Notes: a model not told the origin generated them from the sequence alone. 7,439 bases of DNA from Bog-756 sp050011635 (GCA_050011635.1 JBEKIU010000190.1:1-7439), one strand, 5' to 3'. Counted from the first letter of the stretch, positions 1-6,321 are shown. A program made the numbers and translations.

Positions 1-1112
1 TCCATTTCAACGAGCAGTACGGCTTCTGGGCCATCGCCCGCCACGCCGACGTGCTGGCGGCCAGCCACGACTGGCGGACCTTCACCAGCACCCGGGGGAT
101 CGACCTCTACTCCCTCTCGCTCGACGAGGGCATGATGGGCGGCCTCGGGATGATGATCATGCAGGACCCGCCGGATCACCACCGCCTCCGGGGCCTGGTG
201 AGCAAGGTGTTCCACCCGCGGTCGATCCAGGCCCTCGAGCCGATGGTCACCGAGGTCATCAGCGGTTTCGCCGACCAGATCGACGGCCGGCCTTCCTTCG
301 ACGCGGTGGAGGACTTCGCCGCCCCCTTCCCCGTCGAGATCATCTCGCGGATGCTGGGGGTGCCTCCGGCCGACAGGCAGAAGATCCGGCACTGGATCGA
401 CCTCACCCTGGCGCGCGAGCCCGGCGAGCCCGGGCCCTCCCGCGAAGGGCAGGAGGCCATGCTCGAGGCGGTGGTCTACTTCCAGGGCCTGGCCCGCGCG
501 AAGCGCTCCGATCCGGGCGACGACATGCTGAGCCAGCTCACCCAGGCCACCATGGAGCGCGAGGACGGGACCACCACCGCGCTGGCCGACGATGAGATCG
601 CCGGGTTCGCGGCGCTGCTCGGGGGCGCCGGCGCCGAGACGGTGACCAAGCTGGTGGGGAACGCCTTCGTGCTCTTCTCGCGTGACCGCGACCAGTGGAA
701 GGCCATGGTCGACGACCCCGGCCTGGCCCCCGGGGCGGTCGAGGAGATCCTCAGGTTCTGGCCTCCCTCCCAGTACCAGGGCCGCTACTCGGTCCAGCCC
801 TCCGAGTGGCACGGGACGACCATCCCGGCCGGGTTCCCGGTGCTGCTCCTGACCGGCGCGGCCACCCACGACGAGCGCGAGTATCCCGACCCGGACCGGT
901 TCGACATCACCCGTGTCTCGGGACACTCCCTCGGCTTCGGCTTCGGGATCCACACCTGCCTGGGGGCGGCCCTGGCCAGAATGGAGAGCCGGGTGGCACT
1001 GGAGGAGATGATCCGTCGCTGGCCCGACTTCACCGTCGACGAGGGTGGTTCGCGACGCGTCCAGATGGCCAACGTGGCCGGTTACGCCCGAATTCCGGTG
1101 CACGCGGCCTGA
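1..1112 (+). CDS. Cytochrome P450, partial (N-terminus outside window)
   Basis: Heme-thiolate monooxygenase, presumably soluble and fed electrons by a separate ferredoxin/reductase. The first complete codon is at 3, and 369 residues are visible. The frame is already coding before the GTG at 51 (it reads HFNEQYGFWAIARHADV, a typical bacterial P450 N-terminal stretch), so that GTG is internal and roughly 30-40 residues are missing. Visible landmarks in order are: the C-helix region with DPPDHHRLR; the I-helix oxygen-activation motif AGAET (627-641); the K-helix ExxR as EILR (744-755); and the heme loop FGFGIHTCLG (936-965) with the ligand Cys codon at 957-959. The C-terminal NVAGYARIPV is also typical of actinobacterial P450s. 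All catalytic signatures are intact. The substrate cannot be read from sequence; steroid, fatty-acid and terpene oxidation are all possible. The gene is followed by a 111-nt gap and shows no functional link to its neighbours. Confidence 0.95.
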   Translation, partial: HFNEQYGFWAIARHADVLAASHDWRTFTSTRGIDLYSLSLDEGMMGGLGMMIMQDPPDHHRLRGLVSKVFHPRSIQALEPMVTEVISGFADQIDGRPSFDAVEDFAAPFPVEIISRMLGVPPADRQKIRHWIDLTLAREPGEPGPSREGQEAMLEAVVYFQGLARAKRSDPGDDMLSQLTQATMEREDGTTTALADDEIAGFAALLGGAGAETVTKLVGNAFVLFSRDRDQWKAMVDDPGLAPGAVEEILRFWPPSQYQGRYSVQPSEWHGTTIPAGFPVLLLTGAATHDEREYPDPDRFDITRVSGHSLGFGFGIHTCLGAALARMESRVALEEMIRRWPDFTVDEGGSRRVQMANVAGYARIPVHAA

Positions 1113-1180
1113 GGAGAACCGATCGCCGGCCCTTTCCTCTTGCACCTGAGGACGGGCCAGGGACGGTGCCTCGGCCGACG

Positions 1181-1203
1181 CGGGCGGGTGTCGGATCCGC
1201 CCG
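1181..1203. repeat. Perfect 7-bp inverted repeat upstream of the sigma gene
   Basis: CGGGCGG at 1181-1187 is the exact reverse complement of CCGCCCG at 1197-1203. A G-T wobble at 1188/1196 would extend the stem to 8 pairs around a 7-nt loop. No T-tract follows, so a classical intrinsic terminator for the P450 gene is not well supported. It lies just upstream of the putative -10 hexamer at 1212, over the expected -35 region, so an operator or GC-rich terminator role is possible but unproven. Confidence 0.35.
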
Positions 1204-1211
1204 AGTCCTTG

Positions 1212-1217
1212 TAGGGT
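1212..1217 (+). promoter_or_regulatory. Putative -10 hexamer (TAGGGT) of the sigma gene
   Basis: The hexamer TAGGGT fits the actinobacterial TANNNT -10 pattern and ends 6 nt before the ATG at 1224, so the transcript would begin at or next to the start codon (leaderless). No convincing -35 is visible. Alternative reading: AGGG at 1213-1216 could act as a weak Shine-Dalgarno at 7-nt spacing. A degenerate SigR-like match (GGA at 1193, GTT at 1216) also overlaps the site. Confidence 0.4.
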
Positions 1218-1223
1218 TCTTGC

Positions 1224-1802
1224 ATGGCCGATCAGGCGGTGTTCTCCGACCTCGCAATGGAGTACATGCCCGCGCTGTACACGGCCGCGCTCCGCATGAC
1301 CCGCAACCCGGCTGACGCCGAAGACCTGGTGCAGGAGACCTTTCTGAAGGCCTACCGGGCCTTTGCCAGCTTCGAGCTGGGCACCAACCTCAAGGCGTGG
1401 CTCTACCGGATCCTGACCAATACCTACATCAACACCTACCGGGCCAAGAAGCGTCGGCCCGAGATCGCCGACGTCGAGGACGTCGAGGACCTGTACCTCT
1501 ACCGTCACCTGGCCGGCGATCAGAGCGCGGGCCTGGGCCGCAGTGCCGAGGACGAGGCCCTCGACCGGTTCACCGACACCGATGTGAAAGAGGCCATCGA
1601 GGCCCTCCCGGACACGTTCCGGATGGCCGTCCTCCTGGCCGACGTCGAGGGGTTCTCGTACAAAGAGATCGCCGAGATCACCGATGTGCCCATCGGAACC
1701 GTGATGAGCAGGATCCATCGCGGAAGAAAAGCGCTGCAGAAGGCGTTGGTCGATCGTGGAAGTACACGGGGCCTCGTCGGAGCAGGGGACAAGGCAAGGT
1801 AG
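1224..1802 (+). CDS. sigH: ECF RNA polymerase sigma factor, SigH/SigR type
   Basis: A 192-residue extracytoplasmic-function sigma factor that directs RNA polymerase to a stress regulon. Family members SigR (Streptomyces) and SigH (Mycobacterium) respond to thiol-oxidative and heat stress. Region 2 spans about residues 12-80, with the core-binding/-10 recognition signature NPADAEDLVQETFLKAYRAF and LKAWLYRILTNTYINTYR. Region 4 spans about 117-175, with LPDTFRMAVLLADVEGFSYK and the helix-turn-helix ending IGTVMSRIHRGRKAL. Both are strongly SigH/SigR-like. The start is ATG 1224; no earlier in-frame start gives a family-like N-terminus. Its stop codon is embedded in the Shine-Dalgarno of the next gene, a ZAS anti-sigma factor, which supports the subgroup assignment. 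The symbol follows mycobacterial naming; sigR would be the Streptomyces equivalent. Confidence 0.93.
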   Translation: MADQAVFSDLAMEYMPALYTAALRMTRNPADAEDLVQETFLKAYRAFASFELGTNLKAWLYRILTNTYINTYRAKKRRPEIADVEDVEDLYLYRHLAGDQSAGLGRSAEDEALDRFTDTDVKEAIEALPDTFRMAVLLADVEGFSYKEIAEITDVPIGTVMSRIHRGRKALQKALVDRGSTRGLVGAGDKAR

Positions 1803-1815
1803 GAGAGCGCCACCA

Positions 1816-2127
1816 GTGGGAGATCGGGACGTACCGGGCGATCCGGCAGCCGTATCGGGTCACGACGAGGGGGGTGTGGCGGGCTTCGTCGGTTGCGACG
1901 AGACCATCGAGCGCCTGTATTTCTACCTCGACGGTGAGCTCACCGAGCAGAGAAGGGTGGAGATCACCCGCCATCTGGATCTCTGCGGTCCCTGCGTCGG
2001 GGCCTACGGGTTCGAGGCCGAGCTGCGCAAGGTCATCGCCAACCGGTGCAAGGACCACGTGCCCGATGCCCTCATCGAGCGGGTGGCCCAGGCCTTGCAG
2101 AACGAGAACATCCGCCAGGCCAACTAG
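1816..2127 (+). CDS. rsrA: Zinc-binding redox-sensing anti-sigma factor (ZAS/RsrA-RshA family)
   Basis: A 103-residue cytoplasmic anti-sigma factor predicted to bind and hold inactive the sigma factor encoded just upstream, releasing it when its thiols are oxidised. The ZAS motif is visible as H53-x3-C57-x2-C60 (HLDLCGPC). Cys27 lies 26 residues before the His, the same spacing I recall between Cys11 and His37 of Streptomyces RsrA, and Cys78 lies 18 residues after Cys60, near RsrA's C-terminal cysteine(s). The zinc ligand and disulfide set therefore looks complete. There is no membrane segment. GTG 1816 is chosen because AGGAGAG at 1801-1807 gives an 8-nt spacing and overlaps the sigma stop codon, so the two genes are translationally linked. 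A downstream GTG at 1876 is an alternative that would still keep every cysteine; an ATG at 1756 inside the sigma gene is unlikely. Confidence 0.9.
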   Translation: MGDRDVPGDPAAVSGHDEGGVAGFVGCDETIERLYFYLDGELTEQRRVEITRHLDLCGPCVGAYGFEAELRKVIANRCKDHVPDALIERVAQALQNENIRQAN

Positions 2128-2144
2128 GCGATCCGCCGGCCGAT

Positions 2145-2174
2145 CCGGGGCTGCCCGCCGCCCGGATGCCCCGG
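2145..2174 (+). terminator. Possible stem-loop after the sigma/anti-sigma pair
   Basis: CCGGGGC at 2145-2151 pairs perfectly with GCCCCGG at 2168-2174 across a 16-nt loop, 18 nt after the anti-sigma stop and 5 nt before the putative -10 hexamer of the next gene. There is no T-tract, so it is at best an atypical GC-rich terminator. In DNA of this composition a 7-bp repeat may also arise by chance. Confidence 0.25.
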
Positions 2175-2178
2175 TCCC

Positions 2179-2184
2179 TACACT
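2179..2184 (+). promoter_or_regulatory. Putative -10 hexamer (TACACT) of the zincin gene
   Basis: TACACT fits TANNNT and ends 8 nt before the ATG at 2193. No Shine-Dalgarno sequence lies between them, consistent with a leaderless transcript. No clear -35 element is visible. Confidence 0.5.
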
Positions 2185-2192
2185 GGTCACCG

Positions 2193-3320
2193 ATGACCGA
2201 ATCCGATGGGGACGCCGACAGCGCCGGGGCAGTGGCCTGGGACACCGCCGAACGGGTGGCCGGGTGGGTCGGGAGCCGCAGCCGCCTGCCCGCCCCGTAC
2301 CGGCCCGACCTCCTCCAGGCCGACTTCGAGGAGCTCACCGCCCAGGCCGAGGAGCTGGTGGCGGCGTCCACCGGGCTCCGGTCGTCGTCCGGTCCCGCCC
2401 GGGCGCGGGTCACCGACCGCGCCGGATGGGTGCACGCCAACGTCTCCAGCTTCCAGCGCCTCGTGGGGCCCCACCTCGAGAGGTTGGACCCCGCCCGGGT
2501 GGTGGCCACCAACGAGCTGACCAGGCGGCTGGCCGGCCCGCTGGCCAGCGCGGGGCGTGTGGCCACCGGCACCCAGATGGGCCTCGTGCTGGGCTGGCTG
2601 TCCACCAGGGTCCTCGGCCAGTACGACCTGCTGCTCACCGAGGACGCGGTCGAGGATCAGGATCTCGTGTACTTCGTCGGGCCCAACGTGGTGGCGCTCG
2701 AGCAGCTGCACGGGTTCGAGCCCCGGCAGTTCCGGCTGTGGCTGGCCCTCCACGAGGTGACCCACCGGTGTCAGTTCACGGCCATCCCCTGGATGCGTGA
2801 TTACTTCGTCTCGCTGGTCGAGGAGGGGATCGGTTCGCTCGAGCCGGATCCGTCGCGATTCGCCGAGGCCCTGCGCCGGATGACCGAGGAGATCCGGGCC
2901 GGGCGCAATCCGCTGCGCGACAACGGCGCCCTCGGCCTGGTGGCCACACCCGAGCAGCTGGAGGGGTTGCACCGGATCCAGGCGCTGATGAGCCTGCTGG
3001 AGGGGCACGGCGACGTGACGATGGACCGGGCCGGCGCCGCGGCCATTCCCAGTGCGGCCAAGTTCTCCGAGGTGCTGCGGCAGCGGCGCAAGCAGACCCG
3101 GGGTCCCGCCCGCCTGCTCCAGCAGCTCATCGGCATCGAGGCCAAGCTCCGCCAGTACGAGGAGGGCGAGCGGTTCATCGCCGCCGTCGAGGGGTCCGGC
3201 GGTCCCGAGCTCCTCGACCGGGCCTGGCGGGGTCCGGAATGGCTCCCCTCGCTGGTCGAGATCCGCAACCCGTCGGAATGGATCTCGCGTGTCGGTGCCA
3301 CGACCGCCCTGTCCGGCTGA
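2193..3320 (+). CDS. Zincin-like metallopeptidase-family protein (DUF2342 / Zincin_2 type)
   Basis: A 375-residue protein resembling the actinobacterial DUF2342/Zincin_2 family, some members of which are labelled 'coenzyme F420 biosynthesis-associated'; the M. tuberculosis counterpart I recall near tilS and hpt is Rv3626c. The zinc-binding HExxH signature is present as HEVTH at residues 187-191, inside LWLALHEVTHRCQF. N-terminal landmarks are AERVAGWVG and a long helical segment with VHANVSSFQRL. No signal peptide or membrane segment is apparent, so it is probably cytoplasmic. No substrate or proteolytic activity is established for the family to my knowledge, and no F420 genes lie in this window. 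ATG 2193 is chosen over in-frame starts further upstream because homologous-looking sequence begins near it and a -10 hexamer sits 8 nt before it. Its 3' end overlaps tilS, suggesting cotranscription. Confidence 0.85.
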   Translation: MTESDGDADSAGAVAWDTAERVAGWVGSRSRLPAPYRPDLLQADFEELTAQAEELVAASTGLRSSSGPARARVTDRAGWVHANVSSFQRLVGPHLERLDPARVVATNELTRRLAGPLASAGRVATGTQMGLVLGWLSTRVLGQYDLLLTEDAVEDQDLVYFVGPNVVALEQLHGFEPRQFRLWLALHEVTHRCQFTAIPWMRDYFVSLVEEGIGSLEPDPSRFAEALRRMTEEIRAGRNPLRDNGALGLVATPEQLEGLHRIQALMSLLEGHGDVTMDRAGAAAIPSAAKFSEVLRQRRKQTRGPARLLQQLIGIEAKLRQYEEGERFIAAVEGSGGPELLDRAWRGPEWLPSLVEIRNPSEWISRVGATTALSG

Positions 3321-4248
3321 CTCCGCCGCCGACTCCCTGATCGGGGCCCTTCTCGAACGGTGCACGTTCCCGGATCCGGGATCCCCCCTGGTGTGCGCGG
3401 TCTCGGGCGGGGCCGACTCGCTGTCCCTGCTGGTCCTGGCCGTCGCCTCCGGGTGCCGGGTGACCGCGGTGCACGTCGACCACGGCCTCAGATCCGGCTC
3501 CGCGGCCGAGGCCGGCGTCGTGGCCGAGGCGGCCCGGAGGTTCGGCGCCGCGTTCCGCCCGGAACGGGTGACGGTGGGCGAGGGCCCCAACCTGGAGGCC
3601 CGGGCCCGGGCCGCCCGCCGGGAGGTCCTCGGCCCCGATGCCGCCACCGGGCACACGGCCGACGACCAGGCCGAGACGGTGCTGGCCAATCTGCTGCGCG
3701 GTGCCGGCGTCAGCGGCCTGGCCGCCATGCGGACCGGCGCCGGGCATCCCCTACTCGGGCTGCGTCGCTCGGAGACGGTGGCCCTGTGCGAGCTCCTCGG
3801 CCTGGACCCGGTCCACGACCCGTCCAACGACGATCCCCGCTTCGTCCGCAACCGGGTCCGTCACGAGCTGCTCCCCCTGTGCTCGGCCATCGCCGGACGT
3901 GACGTCGTGCCCGTCCTGGCCCGCCAGGCCGCCGTGCTGGGCGGTGATGCCGACATTCTCGACGCGGTGGCCTCGCTCGTGGATCCCGAGGCGGCTGCCG
4001 CCCTCGCCGCGGCACCGGTGGCCGTGGGGCGCAGGAGTGTCCGCCGCTGGCTGACCGGCCAAGGCCCCTACCCGCCCCCGCTCGACGCCGTCGAGCGCGT
4101 GCTCGAGGTGGCGAGGAAGAACCGCCGGGCGACCCAGGTGCCCGACGGGCGAACGGTGCGGCGCAGCCACGGGCGCCTGTCGGCCGACCCTCGGCCCGCG
4201 GGGCCCCGGGCTGCCGGCCACGCTGCTCCGATACAGTCGGGCCGGTGA
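3289..4248 (+). CDS. tilS: tRNA(Ile)-lysidine synthetase
   Basis: An ATP-dependent enzyme that attaches lysine to C34 of the CAU-anticodon tRNA-Ile, switching it to read AUA and accept isoleucine; normally essential. The PP-loop ATP-binding motif SGGADS is at residues 39-44, followed by VHVDHGLR, GHTADDQAETVLANLLRGAG (from residue 121) and RNRVRHELLP (187-196), all hallmark TilS segments. At 319 residues it matches the shorter actinobacterial form and lacks most of the C-terminal domain of the ~430-residue E. coli enzyme. The start is uncertain: GTG 3289 (used here) and GTG 3295 both lie inside the end of the preceding gene, and 3289 has GGAATGGA at a reasonable spacing. The GTG at 3391 is too close to the PP-loop. 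The stop overlaps the hpt start as GTGA (4245-4248). Confidence 0.92.
   Translation: MSVPRPPCPADSAADSLIGALLERCTFPDPGSPLVCAVSGGADSLSLLVLAVASGCRVTAVHVDHGLRSGSAAEAGVVAEAARRFGAAFRPERVTVGEGPNLEARARAARREVLGPDAATGHTADDQAETVLANLLRGAGVSGLAAMRTGAGHPLLGLRRSETVALCELLGLDPVHDPSNDDPRFVRNRVRHELLPLCSAIAGRDVVPVLARQAAVLGGDADILDAVASLVDPEAAAALAAAPVAVGRRSVRRWLTGQGPYPPPLDAVERVLEVARKNRRATQVPDGRTVRRSHGRLSADPRPAGPRAAGHAAPIQSGR
4232..4237 (+). promoter_or_regulatory. Putative -10 hexamer (TACAGT) of hpt, inside the tilS 3' end
   Basis: TACAGT fits TANNNT and ends 7 nt before the GTG start of hpt, with no Shine-Dalgarno between them. It lies within the last codons of tilS, so it would give hpt and folE an internal, leaderless promoter in addition to read-through from tilS. 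Confidence 0.45.
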
Positions 4249-4838
4249 CCGCGCACGGCGATGAGGCGGCCCCCCGGGGGCGCGTCCGGCCCGACCCTCT
4301 CGAGTGCGGTGCAGACGTCGGCCGGGTCATCGTCTCCGAAGGTGACCTCCAGGCCCGGATCGTCGAGCTCGGGGAGCGGATCACCGCCGACTACCAGGGG
4401 CGACCACCTCTTCTGGTCGGCGTGCTCAAGGGAGCCTTCATGTTCATGAGCGACCTGTCCCGGGCCATCGCCCTGCCGGTCGAGGTCGACTTCATGGCCG
4501 TGTCCTCCTACGGGAGCGCCACCCGTACGTCAGGGGTGGTCCGCATCGTCAAGGACCTGGACGTCGACCTGGCCGACCGCCATGTCCTCGTCGTCGAGGA
4601 CATCGTCGACAGTGGCCTGACCCTCAACTATCTCCAGCGCTATCTCCTGGCCCGGCAACCGGCCAGCCTCGAGGTGTGCGCACTGCTGGTGAAGGACGGA
4701 CAGCAGCGCACCGAGATCGACCTCCGCTATGTCGGGTTTCACATCCCGGCCGAGTTCGTGGTGGGATATGGCCTTGATGTCGACGAGCGCCTGCGCAACC
4801 TCCGGGCCATCCACGCCCACACCGACGTCTCGTCGTAG
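4245..4838 (+). CDS. hpt: Hypoxanthine phosphoribosyltransferase
   Basis: A 197-residue cytoplasmic purine-salvage enzyme that converts hypoxanthine (and usually guanine) plus PRPP to IMP or GMP. The PRPP-binding motif VLVVEDIVDSGLT is at residues 114-126 with the acidic pair E118-D119. The LKG loop for pyrophosphate binding is at 61-63, and the flexible-loop SSYG segment and VKDLD precede the PRPP motif. The C-terminal purine-contact region reads GYGLDVDERLRNLRAIHAH, where the family more often has YRNLPYIG, a modest divergence. GTG 4245 overlaps the tilS stop by 4 nt. The tilS-hpt pairing is widely conserved in bacteria; here folE follows after 15 nt rather than the ftsH gene usually found next in actinobacteria. 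Confidence 0.95.
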   Translation: MTAHGDEAAPRGRVRPDPLECGADVGRVIVSEGDLQARIVELGERITADYQGRPPLLVGVLKGAFMFMSDLSRAIALPVEVDFMAVSSYGSATRTSGVVRIVKDLDVDLADRHVLVVEDIVDSGLTLNYLQRYLLARQPASLEVCALLVKDGQQRTEIDLRYVGFHIPAEFVVGYGLDVDERLRNLRAIHAHTDVSS

Positions 4839-4853
4839 GGCCGTGCGCGCCGG

Positions 4854-5423
4854 GTGACGGTCGACACCGCCCGCGTCGAGCGGGCCATCACCGAGCTGCT
4901 CATCGCCCTGGGCGAGGATCCGTCCCGCGACGGGCTGGTCAAGACGCCGATGCGGGTGGCACGGATGTACGAGGAGGTTCTCGCCGGGTTCGGCCAGAAC
5001 CCGGCCGACCATCTCGAGGTGACCTTCGCCGCCGAACACGACGAGATGGTCATGGTGCGCGACATCCCTTTCGCCTCCCTGTGCGAGCACCACCTGATCC
5101 CGTTCATCGGGAAGGCCCATGTGGCCTACATCCCGGGCGAGGACGGGCGGATCACCGGGCTGTCCAAGCTGGCCCGGCTGGTGGACGGCTTCGCCAAACG
5201 GCTCCAGGTCCAGGAACGGATGACCACCGAGATCGCCGACGCCATCGAGGATGCGCTGGCCCCGCAGGGGGTCCTCGTGGTGGTGGACGCCGAACACCTG
5301 TGCATGTCGATGCGGGGGGTCAAGAAATCGGGCACCTCGACCGTCACGTCGGCGGTGCGGGGTCTCTTCCGCAACGATGCGGCGACCAGGATGGAAGCCA
5401 TGCAGTTCGTCCGCGGCCGCTGA
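4854..5423 (+). CDS. folE: GTP cyclohydrolase I (type IA)
   Basis: A 189-residue enzyme catalysing the first step of folate synthesis, GTP to 7,8-dihydroneopterin triphosphate plus formate. It normally forms a homodecamer. The zinc ligands are visible as Cys77 and His80 in CEHH and Cys150 in EHLCMSMRG, corresponding to C110, H113 and C181 of the E. coli enzyme. Further hallmarks are EDPSRDGLVKTPMRVARMY near the N-terminus, HVAYIPG, GLSKLARLVD and the C-terminal GLFRNDAATRMEAM. The protein is full length for the shorter bacterial form. GTG 4854 begins 15 nt after the hpt stop with no good Shine-Dalgarno and no TANNNT box, so it is probably translated from the hpt transcript. Confidence 0.96.
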   Translation: MTVDTARVERAITELLIALGEDPSRDGLVKTPMRVARMYEEVLAGFGQNPADHLEVTFAAEHDEMVMVRDIPFASLCEHHLIPFIGKAHVAYIPGEDGRITGLSKLARLVDGFAKRLQVQERMTTEIADAIEDALAPQGVLVVVDAEHLCMSMRGVKKSGTSTVTSAVRGLFRNDAATRMEAMQFVRGR

Positions 5424-5464
5424 AAATCACCCGTGAGCCGGGCGCGGAAGCCGGCAGGCTGGTT

Positions 5465-5470
5465 TACTCT
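5465..5470 (+). promoter_or_regulatory. Putative -10 hexamer (TACTCT) of folP
   Basis: TACTCT fits TANNNT and ends 8 nt before the folP ATG, in the only sizeable gap (55 nt) of the folate cluster. The sequence before the ATG is pyrimidine-rich with no Shine-Dalgarno, which favours a leaderless transcript covering folP and the genes behind it. No clear -35 is visible. Confidence 0.5.
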
Positions 5471-5478
5471 GTGTCGTC

Positions 5479-6321
5479 ATGCCCAGCCCGACCTGTGAGG
5501 ACCGTCCGTTGGTGATGGGGATCCTCAACGTCACGCCCGACTCGTTCTCGGATGGCGGGAGATGGTTCGAAAGTGGACAGGCCGTCATGAAAGGCCGTGA
5601 GATGGTGGGAGAGGGGGCCGACATCGTCGACGTGGGGGGCGAGTCGACCCGGCCCGGCGCCGAACCGGTCTCCGCCGACGAGGAGCTCCGACGGGTGATC
5701 CCGGTCATCGAAGCGCTGGCCGGCGAGGTCCGGGTGTCGATCGACACCACCAAGGAGGTCGTGGCCGAGGCCGCCGTCGGTGCCGGGGCTTCCCTGATCA
5801 ACGACGTCTCGGCGTCCTTGTGGCCGGTTGCCGCCCGTCACGGGGTGGGGTGGGTGGCCATGCACCGGAAGGGGACGCCGGCGACCATGCAACAGGACCC
5901 GCACTACGAGGACGTGGTCGGGGAGGTCTCCGCCCTGCTGGTCGAACGGGCCACCCGGGCGGAAGAGGCGGGGGTGGCGGAGGTGTGGATCGATCCGGGC
6001 ATCGGCTTCGGCAAGTCCGTCGGCCACAACCTGGCCCTGCTGGCATCGTTGGACCGCCTGGTGGCCACCGGCTATCCGGTCGTGGTCGGGACCAGCCGCA
6101 AGAGCTTCCTCGCCTCGTTGACGTCACCGGGCGACCGTGCCCCGGTGCCGGTCGACCAGCGGCTGCCGGGCTCGTTGTCCACCGCCACCTGGGCCATGAC
6201 CCAGGGGGCCGGGATGGTCCGGGTCCACGATGTCGCCGCCACCGTCCAGGCTGCCGTGCTGGTGGGCCGGGTGGGTTTCGAGGCGACGGTGGGGGCGGAT
6301 CAGTCGGAGGTGGGAGCGTGA
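5479..6321 (+). CDS. folP: Dihydropteroate synthase
   Basis: A 280-residue TIM-barrel enzyme that joins 6-hydroxymethyl-7,8-dihydropterin pyrophosphate to p-aminobenzoate, giving dihydropteroate; it is the sulfonamide target. Nearly all family signatures are visible: MGILNVTPDSFSDGG (residues 13-27), DVGGESTRPGA (51-61), SIDT (87-90), NDVSA (108-112), MHRKGTPATMQ (128-138), DPGIGFGK (172-179), GTSRKSFL (204-211) and RVHDV (248-252). The residues 128-131 read MHRK where MHMR/MHMQ is commoner, a mild variation in a pABA-site loop. ATG 5479 is the natural start, with a -10-like box just upstream and no Shine-Dalgarno. The stop overlaps the next gene's start as GTGA (6318-6321), indicating translational coupling. 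Confidence 0.97.
   Translation: MPSPTCEDRPLVMGILNVTPDSFSDGGRWFESGQAVMKGREMVGEGADIVDVGGESTRPGAEPVSADEELRRVIPVIEALAGEVRVSIDTTKEVVAEAAVGAGASLINDVSASLWPVAARHGVGWVAMHRKGTPATMQQDPHYEDVVGEVSALLVERATRAEEAGVAEVWIDPGIGFGKSVGHNLALLASLDRLVATGYPVVVGTSRKSFLASLTSPGDRAPVPVDQRLPGSLSTATWAMTQGAGMVRVHDVAATVQAAVLVGRVGFEATVGADQSEVGA

Noticed and set aside
51..53. GTG 51 as the true start of the P450
   Set aside because: The same frame upstream to base 3 already encodes typical P450 sequence, so the gene begins before the window.
695..1315. 206-residue + strand frame over the P450 end and sigma start
   Set aside because: Arg/Pro/Gly-rich shadow of the P450 heme-binding region and the start of the sigma gene; no family features.
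1397..2800. 467-residue + strand frame crossing the sigma, anti-sigma and zincin genes
   Set aside because: Arg/Pro/Gly-rich out-of-frame shadow of three recognisable proteins.
2187..3851. 554-residue open frame on the - strand
   Set aside because: It is antisense to the zincin and tilS genes, has low-complexity Gly/Pro/Arg/Leu composition and no recognisable motif. Long antisense frames are expected in high-GC DNA.
4836..4853. TAGGGC before folE as a further -10 box
   Set aside because: It does not end in T, overlaps the hpt stop codon, and folE is only 15 nt behind hpt, so cotranscription is simpler.
5431..5456. Terminator hairpin between folE and folP
   Set aside because: Only an imperfect GCCGGG/GCCGGC pairing without a T-tract; too weak to annotate.
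5820..6317. Upstream extension of the phosphatase-like frame into folP
   Set aside because: The extension is an Arg/Gly/Pro-rich shadow of folP; family-like sequence begins just after GTG 6318, which overlaps the folP stop by 4 nt.
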